A stretch of DNA of 64,000 bases from Pseudomonadota bacterium (GTDB lineage: Bacteria; Desulfobacterota; Desulfobacteria; Desulfobacterales; JAHIVH01): positions 64,479 through 128,478 of the forward strand of contig JAHIVH010000129.1 in the NCBI GenBank assembly GCA_018816735.1, written 5' to 3'. Made by a program: the position numbers and the translations under genes. Under the pieces are notes generated by a model. It worked only from the letters and a program-made list of their open reading frames with translations, ran no database searches and had not been told where the DNA came from. Shown here in pieces: positions 49,723 through 59,364 of the stretch. Positions within the stretch are counted from its first letter, which is position 1, and every line of letters begins with the position of its first letter.

Positions 49723-51282
49723 CTATTCAGTTTTGATAATTTCAATTCTGTTTTTCGCGTAAAGCTCGTACATGTCCGGCCGTCTGTCATGTAAAGGCCT
49801 TACTGTGGCCACATGTCTTTGTTGCGCCAGTGCTGAAAGTGCGATCTCGGAAACCACAACCGCTTCCACATTGGGGTCTGCTTCTCCCTCAATGCCTTTT
49901 TCCGGAAAAGAAAAGTCACTTGGCGTAAGAATGGCTGCCTGGCTGTAATTCATGAAGGAACCGATTTTGGTGCGCATATTTCCCACACTTCCCGTCATAA
50001 CGACATAAACGAAGTTTTCCACCGCTCTGGCCTGGGCGCAGTGACGAACGCGGTAGTAAGCTTTTTTTTCTTCCGTATAAAAAGGTACAAAAATGATTTC
50101 CGTGCCAGCAAGGGTAAGAAGTCGGGATACTTCAGGAAATTCAATGTCATAACAGATTTGAATCGCTATCCTCGCAAGCGGTGTACTGAAAATCCGTATG
50201 GCTGTGCCTGGCTGTATATCTCCTTCGGTTCGTTCCGATGGCGTAATGTGGAGCTTGTCCTGAGTATAGACATTCCCGCTGGGCGTAAACAGATGGGCAG
50301 TGTTGTACAGCTTTCCATCTCGCAATACAGGATGCGAACCGCCAATAATATAGATGTTGTATTTTTGGGCAAATTTTTTCAGCATATCAATATACCGATC
50401 CGCAAGACCGGCAAGCATCATGATCATTTCCTTCATGGACCTGCCGTCCATGAAACTCAGCAGCTGGTATGTGAAATATTCCGGAAACAGGAGAAAATGG
50501 CAGTGGTAGGCATCCGCTGAATTTATAAAAAACTCCACACTGTTTTCAAGATCTTCAAAAGATTGGATCTGGCGCATGCGATACTGGGCAGTGCACACCC
50601 TGACTCTTCTGGCCTGCATTTTTGGAAAAACAGCTGAAGATATTTTTTTTTTGGCCATGTTGAAATCAGGGTTGGGCATTTCAAGGAAGGTTGAATAGTT
50701 CAGGCTGGACCGGTCAATCGTTATATCCAGTTGAACCTTTTTAACCTCATACCCTGCTTTCAGGTGAGCATTCAGGGCGGAATCTTTTAATTCACCATTT
50801 TTCACTTTCTCAACATATTGCTCTGCAGACATTTTCCCCGCATAATCCTTGTATCCGGGAATTCTGCCATAGGCGATCATTCGCCTCAGATTGAACCGTT
50901 TTATAACGCTTTTGCGCCTTTTATAGAGCATCATGGCAACCCCCCGGCGCTGATAGTCCGGATGTACGGCAATGTCAGCCCCATAAAGTGTATCTCCATC
51001 CTGGTTATGCGTGCTGAAGGTGCCCGCGCCTGTCAGTTCATCCACATCATACCAGAATTCATCATCGATACTTACAATCATGCAGGTGGCATATCCGATA
51101 ATCTTACCCTCGCAGACGGCCACAAACTGCCCGTCCGGAAAGGTGCTGAACTGCATTTCATATTGACGTTCCGTGTAAATATATTCAGGCGGATAATCAT
51201 GATAGGTTTCTCTGCTGCAAGCGATAATACCGGGAATATCTTCGCGCCGCCATCTTCTTGTGGTTATTTTAGGTTTGTTCAT
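49723..51282 (-). CDS. GNAT N-acetyltransferase / carbon-nitrogen hydrolase (nitrilase) fusion protein
   Basis: N-terminal GNAT (GADIAVHPDYQRRGVAMMLYKRR); C-terminal nitrilase fold (FLLFPEYFTYQ; CYDIEFPEVSRLLTLAGTEIIFVPF). Confidence 0.92.
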   Translation of the reverse strand: MNKPKITTRRWRREDIPGIIACSRETYHDYPPEYIYTERQYEMQFSTFPDGQFVAVCEGKIIGYATCMIVSIDDEFWYDVDELTGAGTFSTHNQDGDTLYGADIAVHPDYQRRGVAMMLYKRRKSVIKRFNLRRMIAYGRIPGYKDYAGKMSAEQYVEKVKNGELKDSALNAHLKAGYEVKKVQLDITIDRSSLNYSTFLEMPNPDFNMAKKKISSAVFPKMQARRVRVCTAQYRMRQIQSFEDLENSVEFFINSADAYHCHFLLFPEYFTYQLLSFMDGRSMKEMIMMLAGLADRYIDMLKKFAQKYNIYIIGGSHPVLRDGKLYNTAHLFTPSGNVYTQDKLHITPSERTEGDIQPGTAIRIFSTPLARIAIQICYDIEFPEVSRLLTLAGTEIIFVPFYTEEKKAYYRVRHCAQARAVENFVYVVMTGSVGNMRTKIGSFMNYSQAAILTPSDFSFPEKGIEGEADPNVEAVVVSEIALSALAQQRHVATVRPLHDRRPDMYELYAKNRIEIIKTE

Positions 51283-51438
51283 AGGGTGGTTCCTTTGAAA
51301 ATTGTTGATCTTGATTTGATGGAGACCGAAGGTTGGGCTGATAAAGTGACTCCGGACAGTGTCAATGAGTCCAGTTCGTTATTGACAGCAAACCCCTAAC
51401 CCAATATAATCCTGCGTAAAAAGCATCAATAAAAGTTC

Positions 51439-52621
51439 TTGTCAAGACAATCCGTCAGTTTAAAATCCATTCATCCTGAGAACGCTTGCTTTTTCAGGTT
51501 TCAGACTCAGCACAGTGATGATATCATGAAATCCTTTGTATCCATTCAAACACTGGTGGCATCAGCCGTGAATGATGACCCGGATTATCAGGTTTACCAG
51601 AATAAGAATAATGAAATTATCGAATTTTGCGCGCCGGTTTTTTGGGGGGGGGGTGAAATTTTAGGATTTGTTCGTTACGGCATTAGCACGGCTTCCATGC
51701 ATCAGGCACTTTCTGAAGTATTATCAGACGGGATTCGAACACGAAATCAAATCATTTTTGTGCTTGGCTGCTTAGCGATCATTTCGCTTGTCGCCGGTTA
51801 TTTTATGGTGAGACAGCTTGCCATAAAAATTACCAAACCCATCAGATCCATTGTTGATCTTGTCAGGCAGATCGCTGAAGGCAACTATGATATCCCGGTT
51901 ATATCCGGGCATAATGATGAAATCGGACTTCTGGAAACAGATATTGAAAAAATGCGCATACATGGAGCCTGCAGATGAGGTTGGCGGTGATTATTATGAT
52001 GTGATCAATGCTGCCGGGAAAGACTGGGTGGTGATCGGTGATGTCTCCGGGCACGGCATCCCTGCGGGCCTGATCATGATGATGACCCAGACCGCCATCC
52101 AGACTGTTGTGATTGAGAACCCGGAAAGCCAGCCGTCGGATCTCATCAAAAATGTCAATCGGGTCATCGCAAACAACATCAGTCGCCTGGGTGAGGATAA
52201 ATATATGACCTTGACCGTGTTTGCCATTCACCAGCAGGGTGTATTCCATTTTTCCGGGCTTCATCAGGATATATTGGTTTATCGTGCATCAGATGGAAGA
52301 GTGGATACTTTTGAAACGCATGGGATGTGGATTGGCATGATGGATAATATTGATGCCATGATTACCGATGCCGTCCTGAAAATAAACAAGGGCGATACAC
52401 TTCTTCTTTATACAGATGGGGTGACAGAGGCGAAAAAAAAGAAACAGCCCGGCCTGAAGGGAAATACTGAAACCATGTTTGGCGATGATAATCTGGTGAG
52501 TTTTCTGGCCCAGCATGGTTCAGGAACACCTGAGCAGATCAGGAATGCCCTGCTTGAAATGTTAAAAGCCTATCACCACAAGGATGATGTTACCTTTATT
52601 GTAATAAAACGCGATGAATGA
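51439..52621 (+). pseudogene. Decayed HAMP-SpoIIE (PP2C) phosphatase: HAMP part and phosphatase part in different frames
   Basis: ORF 51439-51978 encodes TM-HAMP ending ...GLLETDIEKMRIHGACR*; ORF 51851-52621 continues as MEPADEVGGDYYDVINAAGKDWVVIGDVSGHGIPAGLIMMM. The coiled-coil/linker expected between them is missing. Confidence 0.75.
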
Positions 52622-52643
52622 TTTGTCTCTCCGCCGATCCACC

Positions 52644-52671
52644 TTGACACCAGCCAGATTGTCTGTAATAT
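52644..52671 (+). promoter_or_regulatory. Sigma-70-like promoter TTGACA-N16-TAATAT
   Basis: Consensus -35 and near-consensus -10 with 16-bp spacer, 68 bp upstream of the 1405-aa ORF. Confidence 0.55.
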
Positions 52672-52738
52672 CTCAATTTTATGAGACTTAAGAAAAACCG
52701 TTACCCCTGCTTCGGAAACAAGGATCAGATCAGCTGAT

Positions 52739-55700
52739 ATGAAAACAGACGGGAAAATCAGATCAAAAGCGCTTGAGGTCAATATTGCGGATTATCATGT
52801 GGAGGTGGCTGTTGATCCCAAATATGCCGTACTCCAGAAAATCATGAGTGAGTATTATGGGCTCAAGAAGGGACTGGATACATTCCTTCAGGAATTGTCA
52901 CATCCGTATAAAAACTGGGATTTTATCATAAGCGAGGCCAGACGGTACTCCCTTGAATATTTTCATCTGCTTAAAAGCCATAAAGAAGGACCAAAGGGCG
53001 CTGAAATCTTCCTCGATATTTTTTTAAATGCGGTTGAGGCTGTGGTAAAGGCCGAGCAGAAGACCAATGCCGCCAATAACTATCTTCTCTATATTCAGAA
53101 AATTTTTTCTGATGCAGGAAATGAAATCAAACGGTTCATGCCGGTCCTGGAAACGTCTTTCAACCGTATTTTATCCTGCAGCGACCCGTATTTTTTTCTC
53201 TTTGTCAAAAGCTATTACCAGTTAAACCGGCTTTGTGAGATTCTGCTGAACAATTCAACCGGAATTGACAAAATGAATTTTAAATTTTTAAATCTGCTTC
53301 TGATCAGGTATTACCGTCATACCTATACCTACTGGCTGAACGAGGAGGACCCGCAGAAGTGGTTTGAGAAGGAATGCGGGGAAGTGGTTGTCAATGACAG
53401 TCTCAAGGCCACTTTTGACATGATTTCCCATGCAAATATTAAAAAGTGGGCCGGTGAAGTGGAAAAGATGGCTCAAAAAGGAGCGAACGGGGACCGGGAG
53501 ATCCTTTTGATACTGGTCAGACGCCCGGGATTCAGGCAATTTGTGGATACCTATCGTGAAATTCCCCGGATGCTTTATGAAAAAGCCGGGAAAAAAAGCA
53601 AAGGCGTCCAGCGTGAGCTGATTTTTCTTTTTCTTATCATGAATACATCCGGACTATCCATCATTCATGATGAGGCGTTAAGGGAAATCAACCGAACGTT
53701 AAGCTGGATCATCGAAAATGAAGATCTGAGAAAAGTCAGAAATCTCATTCAGAAAACATTTTCTATCCTTAAGGAGCAGACCAGCAAATACCCGGCCACC
53801 GCGTTGAACTGCGTGGAGAATATGGGCCGGGGCATTTATAAAACCAATGACCTGGATCTGGTTCATTATTTTTTAAGATCTGTTATCGATCTTGGTTTTC
53901 AGTCCCCCATGATACAAGGTGTGGGGAATGACTGGCAGGTGCGGGTCAATATTTCCCACTTACGGAACATCAGAACCTGGCTGTCACTCATCGAACAGCA
54001 TCCCAAGCTGTCCACGCGTCTTCTTTCCACACTGATTATCTATCTGTCGGTTTGCGGCGTCTATATAAAGGATACAGATCTTTTTCCCAGGGATATCACC
54101 CGTCTTTTGAACAGTGATATTGAACCTGTATATAACCTTGTCAAGCAGCTCTCCCGGATATTCCCCGCCTTTTTTAATGATATCGGTGCAGAAGGAAAAC
54201 TGCGGGATACGTCCACAGAACTGGATGAGTTGACCCGAAGAAAAGATCCTCTCGTGCATTTTTTAAGAAAACAAAGTCATGTGGAAAGCAGTAACCGTAT
54301 CCTGGGATTTATGGAATCCGTTGTTGAGTATTGGCGGACCCGGGACAAGTCAGTTCTTTCACCCTACCTTCCCCCTGATATTTACCGGAAAATTGAAACA
54401 AGTGGCGTATATGTAGATGGTATCAACAGGCTTTTCTCCGGTTTGAAAGAAAAGGGGCTCGATCTGGATGCCGAGAAAATGCTTCTTGTTGATGAACATG
54501 ACCTGAAGAAGAAGATGGATGCCATAGATGATGTTTCGGAGACAGACAAAAAAAGAGTGCTTCTTTTTATCGCTTTCAACAAGCTTCTGAACCAGAAATA
54601 CAACCTGAATTTTGTTCAGATGGAGAGCATGATTTCAGATCTGCGAAGAGAAGCTTTTCCGGATCTGGAATTCTTTGAAGTTGCGTTAAAGGAGACGGAT
54701 CTGAAGAAGAGAATTCATGGTCTTCTCGATTATCTCGAGGATTTGAAATGCCTGATTATTTCGGATAAAACATATGAAATCAAGGAGGATATCTACCAGA
54801 AAAGGCATTTTACCGTGGATATCCCCTCCATGTATGGCAGTTATCATGAGTTGAAGTTCGACGCACTGGGATTGTCTTTCAGAATAGAATCGATTGTGAA
54901 TACGCTTTTTGAAGAATTTATAGAGACGATAGATCTTTCCATTATCACAAAAGCCACTTTCTTCCAGATCTATGACCGGTTAATCCTGTTTGACAAGGCC
55001 CTGAAACTGGAGGGCGTCTCATCGATTGAATTTGAGCGCCAGCTTGATCTTCTTGCGCACTCCCTTGAAGTCAGGGAATTCTCTTTTACCCAGTACCTGG
55101 ATATTTTCAAAGGATTTGCCCTTGCGGTTAAAAACATCATCAATTTCAATATCAATAAGCTTCATGAGGAGAACCTGAATCAGGTATTGTCGCAAGTGGT
55201 GTATAATCAGGTGCTTCCCAGATACCGGATCGGTGATGACACGCTTGATACTGAAAAACGAAAATATCGGGTATCTGAAATATTTTATCGGGATATAATC
55301 GCAAAATCCCTGGGACTTCAGCAGCTGGATGTGTTTTTAAGCCGGGTGCTGAATACGCTTTTCTACCAGTCAGACAAACTGCACCGGGAACGGCTCCACA
55401 TGCTTTTAAACTACGATCCCAAAAGGGCCATGATCGGTATCGATAATGCGGATACGAGAATTTCAGGAATTATTTTTCTGGGGAACAAGGGCAATAACCT
55501 GGTGCGCTTAAAAAAGTTCAACCTGCCGGTTCCTCCGGGCTTTATTATCACCACAGAAGTATTCAGGTGCAAGGAACTTATTGACAATTACAGGCCGGCT
55601 GAGCAGAATTTCAAAGAGCAGCTGGCAAGACAGTTGGGCTCACTTGAGAAAACAACCGGCAAATTCTTTGGGAATCCCTTGAAACCCTTGCTTCTTTCCG

Positions 55701-56956
55701 TAAGAAGCGGGTCTTCCATCTCGCAACCCGGGATGCTGGACACCTATCTGAATGTGGGTATCAGTGAAGATATCGCTGCGGCCATCGGCAAAAGCAGGGA
55801 CAATCCCTGGTTTGCCTGGGATAATTACAGACGGTTTCTCCAGAGCTATGGCATGTCTTTTGGACTGAAACGGGATGACTTTGATGAGATAATAAACGCG
55901 TTTAAGAAAAAACAGGGTATTCCTTTCAAGCGCGGGTTCTCAGGTACCCAGATGCGTGAAGTCGCCCTTTCGTACAAGACATTTATAAGCGATTCAGGTA
56001 TTGAAATCGTTGAAAAACCGTTTGATCAGATCTACATGATCATTAAAAAGGTGTTGAATTCCTGGGATTCGCCCAAGGCCAAGGTCTACCGGAAGATTAT
56101 GGGGATCTCGGATGATTGGGGCACGGCAGTAACGGTTCAGGCAATGGTCTATGGGAATCTTTCAAGACGCTCGGGATCAGGTGTTTTTTTTACGCATAGC
56201 CCCAGATCCGGAGACATCCTGAGGCTGTGGGGAGATTTTTCCCTTCAGAATCAGGGTGAAGATGTGGTTTCAGGCCTTGTACAGACCCTTCCCATATCCC
56301 TGATGCAGAAAGAAATAGAAAACAGGGACACGGATATTACACTGGAAACCCATTTTCCTGAGATTTTCAATGCACTGAAAGACTGGTCAAACGAGCTGGT
56401 GTTCAGAAGGGGATGGGGGCCTCAGGAGATGGAGTTTACCTTTGAAGATGCGTTCAGAAAGGATCTTTATCTCCTTCAGACAAGGGACATGTCGCTCATC
56501 AAGGGAGACAAGGTTAAAAAATTTGACTTTGACAGCATGAGCCAGGGAAGTGCAGGTGTTCTGATAAACACGCTTCTGGGGCATGGTATCGGCATCTCGG
56601 GTGGCGCCATGAGCGGGCGCGTGGTATTCACGCTTGCTGAAATTGAATCCTGGCGAAAAAAAGAACCAGATACCCACCTTATCCTGGTTAGAAATGACAC
56701 GGTGCCGGACGATATTCAGGAAATTTATGCATCTGACGGTTTGTTGACGTCACGCGGGGGGGTGACGTCCCATGCGTCCATTGTGGCCACCCGGTTACAG
56801 AAGACCTGTGTGGTCGGGTGTACGAATTTTGTATGCAATGAATCAGATGAAACCTGCCTGTTTGGAGATGTTGAAATCCGGACAGGTGGTTTTATCAGCA
56901 TCGATGGCCAGGAAGGGTCTATTTATCTGGGAAAGATGAAAATAAAAGATGAATGA
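52739..56956 (+). CDS. PEP/pyruvate-binding-domain protein (PEP synthase/PPDK-like) with long uncharacterised N-terminal region
   Basis: GNKGNNLVRLKKFNLPVPPGFIITTEVF; LLLSVRSGSSISQPGMLDTYLNVG; phosphohistidine-type SRGGVTSHASIVATRLQKTCVVGC near the C-terminus; no TIM-barrel PEP/pyruvate domain follows. Confidence 0.88.
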   Translation: MKTDGKIRSKALEVNIADYHVEVAVDPKYAVLQKIMSEYYGLKKGLDTFLQELSHPYKNWDFIISEARRYSLEYFHLLKSHKEGPKGAEIFLDIFLNAVEAVVKAEQKTNAANNYLLYIQKIFSDAGNEIKRFMPVLETSFNRILSCSDPYFFLFVKSYYQLNRLCEILLNNSTGIDKMNFKFLNLLLIRYYRHTYTYWLNEEDPQKWFEKECGEVVVNDSLKATFDMISHANIKKWAGEVEKMAQKGANGDREILLILVRRPGFRQFVDTYREIPRMLYEKAGKKSKGVQRELIFLFLIMNTSGLSIIHDEALREINRTLSWIIENEDLRKVRNLIQKTFSILKEQTSKYPATALNCVENMGRGIYKTNDLDLVHYFLRSVIDLGFQSPMIQGVGNDWQVRVNISHLRNIRTWLSLIEQHPKLSTRLLSTLIIYLSVCGVYIKDTDLFPRDITRLLNSDIEPVYNLVKQLSRIFPAFFNDIGAEGKLRDTSTELDELTRRKDPLVHFLRKQSHVESSNRILGFMESVVEYWRTRDKSVLSPYLPPDIYRKIETSGVYVDGINRLFSGLKEKGLDLDAEKMLLVDEHDLKKKMDAIDDVSETDKKRVLLFIAFNKLLNQKYNLNFVQMESMISDLRREAFPDLEFFEVALKETDLKKRIHGLLDYLEDLKCLIISDKTYEIKEDIYQKRHFTVDIPSMYGSYHELKFDALGLSFRIESIVNTLFEEFIETIDLSIITKATFFQIYDRLILFDKALKLEGVSSIEFERQLDLLAHSLEVREFSFTQYLDIFKGFALAVKNIINFNINKLHEENLNQVLSQVVYNQVLPRYRIGDDTLDTEKRKYRVSEIFYRDIIAKSLGLQQLDVFLSRVLNTLFYQSDKLHRERLHMLLNYDPKRAMIGIDNADTRISGIIFLGNKGNNLVRLKKFNLPVPPGFIITTEVFRCKELIDNYRPAEQNFKEQLARQLGSLEKTTGKFFGNPLKPLLLSVRSGSSISQPGMLDTYLNVGISEDIAAAIGKSRDNPWFAWDNYRRFLQSYGMSFGLKRDDFDEIINAFKKKQGIPFKRGFSGTQMREVALSYKTFISDSGIEIVEKPFDQIYMIIKKVLNSWDSPKAKVYRKIMGISDDWGTAVTVQAMVYGNLSRRSGSGVFFTHSPRSGDILRLWGDFSLQNQGEDVVSGLVQTLPISLMQKEIENRDTDITLETHFPEIFNALKDWSNELVFRRGWGPQEMEFTFEDAFRKDLYLLQTRDMSLIKGDKVKKFDFDSMSQGSAGVLINTLLGHGIGISGGAMSGRVVFTLAEIESWRKKEPDTHLILVRNDTVPDDIQEIYASDGLLTSRGGVTSHASIVATRLQKTCVVGCTNFVCNESDETCLFGDVEIRTGGFISIDGQEGSIYLGKMKIKDE

Positions 56957-57070
56957 TTTTTGTGAGATCAGTCAAAAAAAAATAACCCCAAGGGAAAATA
57001 TGTGATATAGGAACGAACAAAAAAGGATATGTCAAACGGTTTTTGGTTTTTTTAAGAAAGGTTGAGAAAA

Positions 57071-58333
57071 ATGGATAATGTGGCGAATAATCAATCCGGA
57101 AAGAAACTGGGTATAAACGGCCTTGGCAGAATCGGCAAACTTACAGTCTGGCATCATGTGGCAAGAAAATATTTTGATGAAATCGTCGTCAATGTGGGAC
57201 GCGATGTGGGCACGTCTCTTTTGGATGTTGCCCATTATATGGAAAGGGATTCGACCTACGGGTCTCTTGCTGCATTTCTTCATGGGTATAAAGCAGAGCC
57301 CGCGATTCAGGATGTGGATGAAAAACAGGGTAGCATGATGATAGATGGTGTAAAAATGACGGTTTTAAGAACCACACGGTTGCCATCTGAAATTCCATGG
57401 CGGGACAATGGGGTTAAACTGGTGGTGGACACAACCGGACAGTTTCTTGATCCTACCCTGCCATCTGACAGCAAAAAAGGATCGATTCGGGGGCATCTTT
57501 ATGCGGGGGCGTCAAAAGTGATTGCATCTGCACCTTTTAAAATCAAGGACAAGGGAAAGGACATGCCGGATGATGCCGTGACAACGGTTATGGGTGTTAA
57601 CGGAAACACTTACGATCCCACCAGACACGCAATAATATCAAATGCCTCCTGTACAACAACGTGTCTTGCCCATATGATGAAACCCTTAATCGATCATTTC
57701 GGTATCAAAAAGATACTGTCCGCATCCATGGCAACCGTGCATGCATCCACCGGGTCACAGCAGGTTCTGGATCGATTGCCCAAAAGCGGTGTATCTGATC
57801 TCAGAAAAAACAGAAGCATCATGAACAATATTATTTTAACCACCACCGGTGCAGCCAAGGCCCTGAGCCTGGTTATCCCTGAAATGGCGAACATCGGATT
57901 TATTGCTGAATCTGTTCGGGTGCCCATTTCAAGCGGTTCCCTGATTATTCTGGTTTTAAACCTTCAGGAAGATGTGGTTGGCGGTGAGATCCGGCGAAAC
58001 GTCATCAATGATGTTTACCGAAATGCAGCGCTAAATGATCCCAATAAATATCTTCATTATTCAGACAAACAGAATGTATCAAACGATATTATCGGCCTCC
58101 CAAGGGCTGCGGCCATCATAGAAGGCCATGAGACACATACCCGAACAGCTGAAATAGCATTTGATCTATTGAGCGTACCGGGATTTGACAAAAAGATTTG
58201 TTCATCCCTCCCAGATACCCTCATCAGAGTGCCTGTGACACAGACGGTCATTTATGGCTGGTATGACAATGAACTGGGAAGCTATGTCAATCTCTTAGGG
58301 GACCGGACGGTTTCAATCGCTCAGGATTTTTAG
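57071..58333 (+). CDS. Glyceraldehyde-3-phosphate dehydrogenase
   Basis: LGINGLGRIGKLTVW; catalytic ISNASCTTTCLAHMMKPL; GWYDNELGSYVNLLGD. ATG at 57071 preferred over TTG at 57062. Confidence 0.93.
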   Translation: MDNVANNQSGKKLGINGLGRIGKLTVWHHVARKYFDEIVVNVGRDVGTSLLDVAHYMERDSTYGSLAAFLHGYKAEPAIQDVDEKQGSMMIDGVKMTVLRTTRLPSEIPWRDNGVKLVVDTTGQFLDPTLPSDSKKGSIRGHLYAGASKVIASAPFKIKDKGKDMPDDAVTTVMGVNGNTYDPTRHAIISNASCTTTCLAHMMKPLIDHFGIKKILSASMATVHASTGSQQVLDRLPKSGVSDLRKNRSIMNNIILTTTGAAKALSLVIPEMANIGFIAESVRVPISSGSLIILVLNLQEDVVGGEIRRNVINDVYRNAALNDPNKYLHYSDKQNVSNDIIGLPRAAAIIEGHETHTRTAEIAFDLLSVPGFDKKICSSLPDTLIRVPVTQTVIYGWYDNELGSYVNLLGDRTVSIAQDF

Positions 58334-58342
58334 GTTTTCATA

Positions 58343-58375
58343 TCAGATGGGGCTTTCAAAAAAAACCCCATCTGA
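58343..58375. terminator. Hairpin at convergent gene ends (TCAGATGGGG...CCCCATCTGA)
   Basis: Perfect 10-bp stem with 13-nt A-rich loop, overlapping the stop codon of the minus-strand kinase; no strong U-tract. Confidence 0.45.
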
Positions 58376-58987
58376 TTGTATTTGCCTTGCAATCATTTCA
58401 GGGGTTGTATTCACATCCACATCAACAGATACCACTTTCGCGTTTTTATCTCTGAAATAGTCGATCAGGGGAAGGGTTCGTGCATTGAATATGGCCAGTT
58501 TTTTCCTGATTTCCTTTAATGAATCATCATTCCTGTCTTTCCGGTCTAAACCCGTATTCTTCAGTATTCTTTCATACACCACTTCAGGTTCGCATTTGAG
58601 TTGAATCATCATCCGGATAGCAATTGTTTTTTCCACGTCACGGGCCTGATCAATATGTCTGGGAAGACCGTTCAAAACAAGAATATCCGCTTCGGTCATC
58701 TGGTGGCCGGTTATAAAGGCATCAAGAATATTTTCAGCAATATAAAATGTTTCCTTTTCAAGAAGGGCGCCTTCCTGAAGTACTTTTTCAAGGAAAAGGA
58801 TGTCATTTTGAGAAAGAAGGTCATGAAATTTTTCTCTGGCAGCCGCTTTTCTTAAAGACGCTCCAAAATCAAAGTGAAAGCACGTTTTTCCGTTCAATCT
58901 GTATCGGGTCATGAAATCCCCAAATGGCGTTTTTCCTGAACCGGTAGGACCGATCAGAAGGATGGCCTGATGGTTGGTCGTATTCAT
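58343..58987 (-). CDS. Adenylate kinase-like nucleoside monophosphate kinase
   Basis: P-loop ILLIGPTGSGKTPFGDFM; LNGLPRHIDQARDVE; RKDRNDDSLKEIRKKLAIF. Confidence 0.85.
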   Translation of the reverse strand: MNTTNHQAILLIGPTGSGKTPFGDFMTRYRLNGKTCFHFDFGASLRKAAAREKFHDLLSQNDILFLEKVLQEGALLEKETFYIAENILDAFITGHQMTEADILVLNGLPRHIDQARDVEKTIAIRMMIQLKCEPEVVYERILKNTGLDRKDRNDDSLKEIRKKLAIFNARTLPLIDYFRDKNAKVVSVDVDVNTTPEMIARQIQSDGVFFESPI

Positions 58988-59190
58988 ACATGATATCCTT
59001 TAAAAAGAATTGAAAAAGAAAGTGCTTAGTAAAAACCATATGATTTTTCAACCTTTTATTCTACCCTAAACAACAGGTTGAAAAAAAACTTGAACTCTTT
59101 TGCCGGGTTGTGGTATTTATATGTCGACGTAACACCGTTATAGATCGCAGACGAATGGCCTGCCCATCCAAATCAGATAAGGTAGATGCG

Positions 59191-59206
59191 TGGCACGGGA
59201 CATGCA
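59191..59206 (+). promoter_or_regulatory. Sigma-54 promoter TGGCACGGGACATGCA
   Basis: TGGCAC at -24 and TGCA at -12 with exact GG-N10-GC spacing, in a ~377-bp intergenic region upstream of the acyl-CoA dehydrogenase gene. Confidence 0.65.
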
Positions 59207-59364
59207 TCACTATGGCAGGGTTAAATCGTTTTTTTTTGATATGGAAGTAACAAGGCACGCCAAAATCCAATCAAAGCTGCCGCGCAAAAAATAACTATCA
59301 CCTGGGAATTCAGCCAACATTATAGCTGTAGAAGGTTTAAGCATTCTTTTAGAGGAGGGTAACC

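Noticed and set aside
50818-51399. 193-aa plus-strand ORF
   Set aside because: Mostly antisense to the GNAT-nitrilase fusion.
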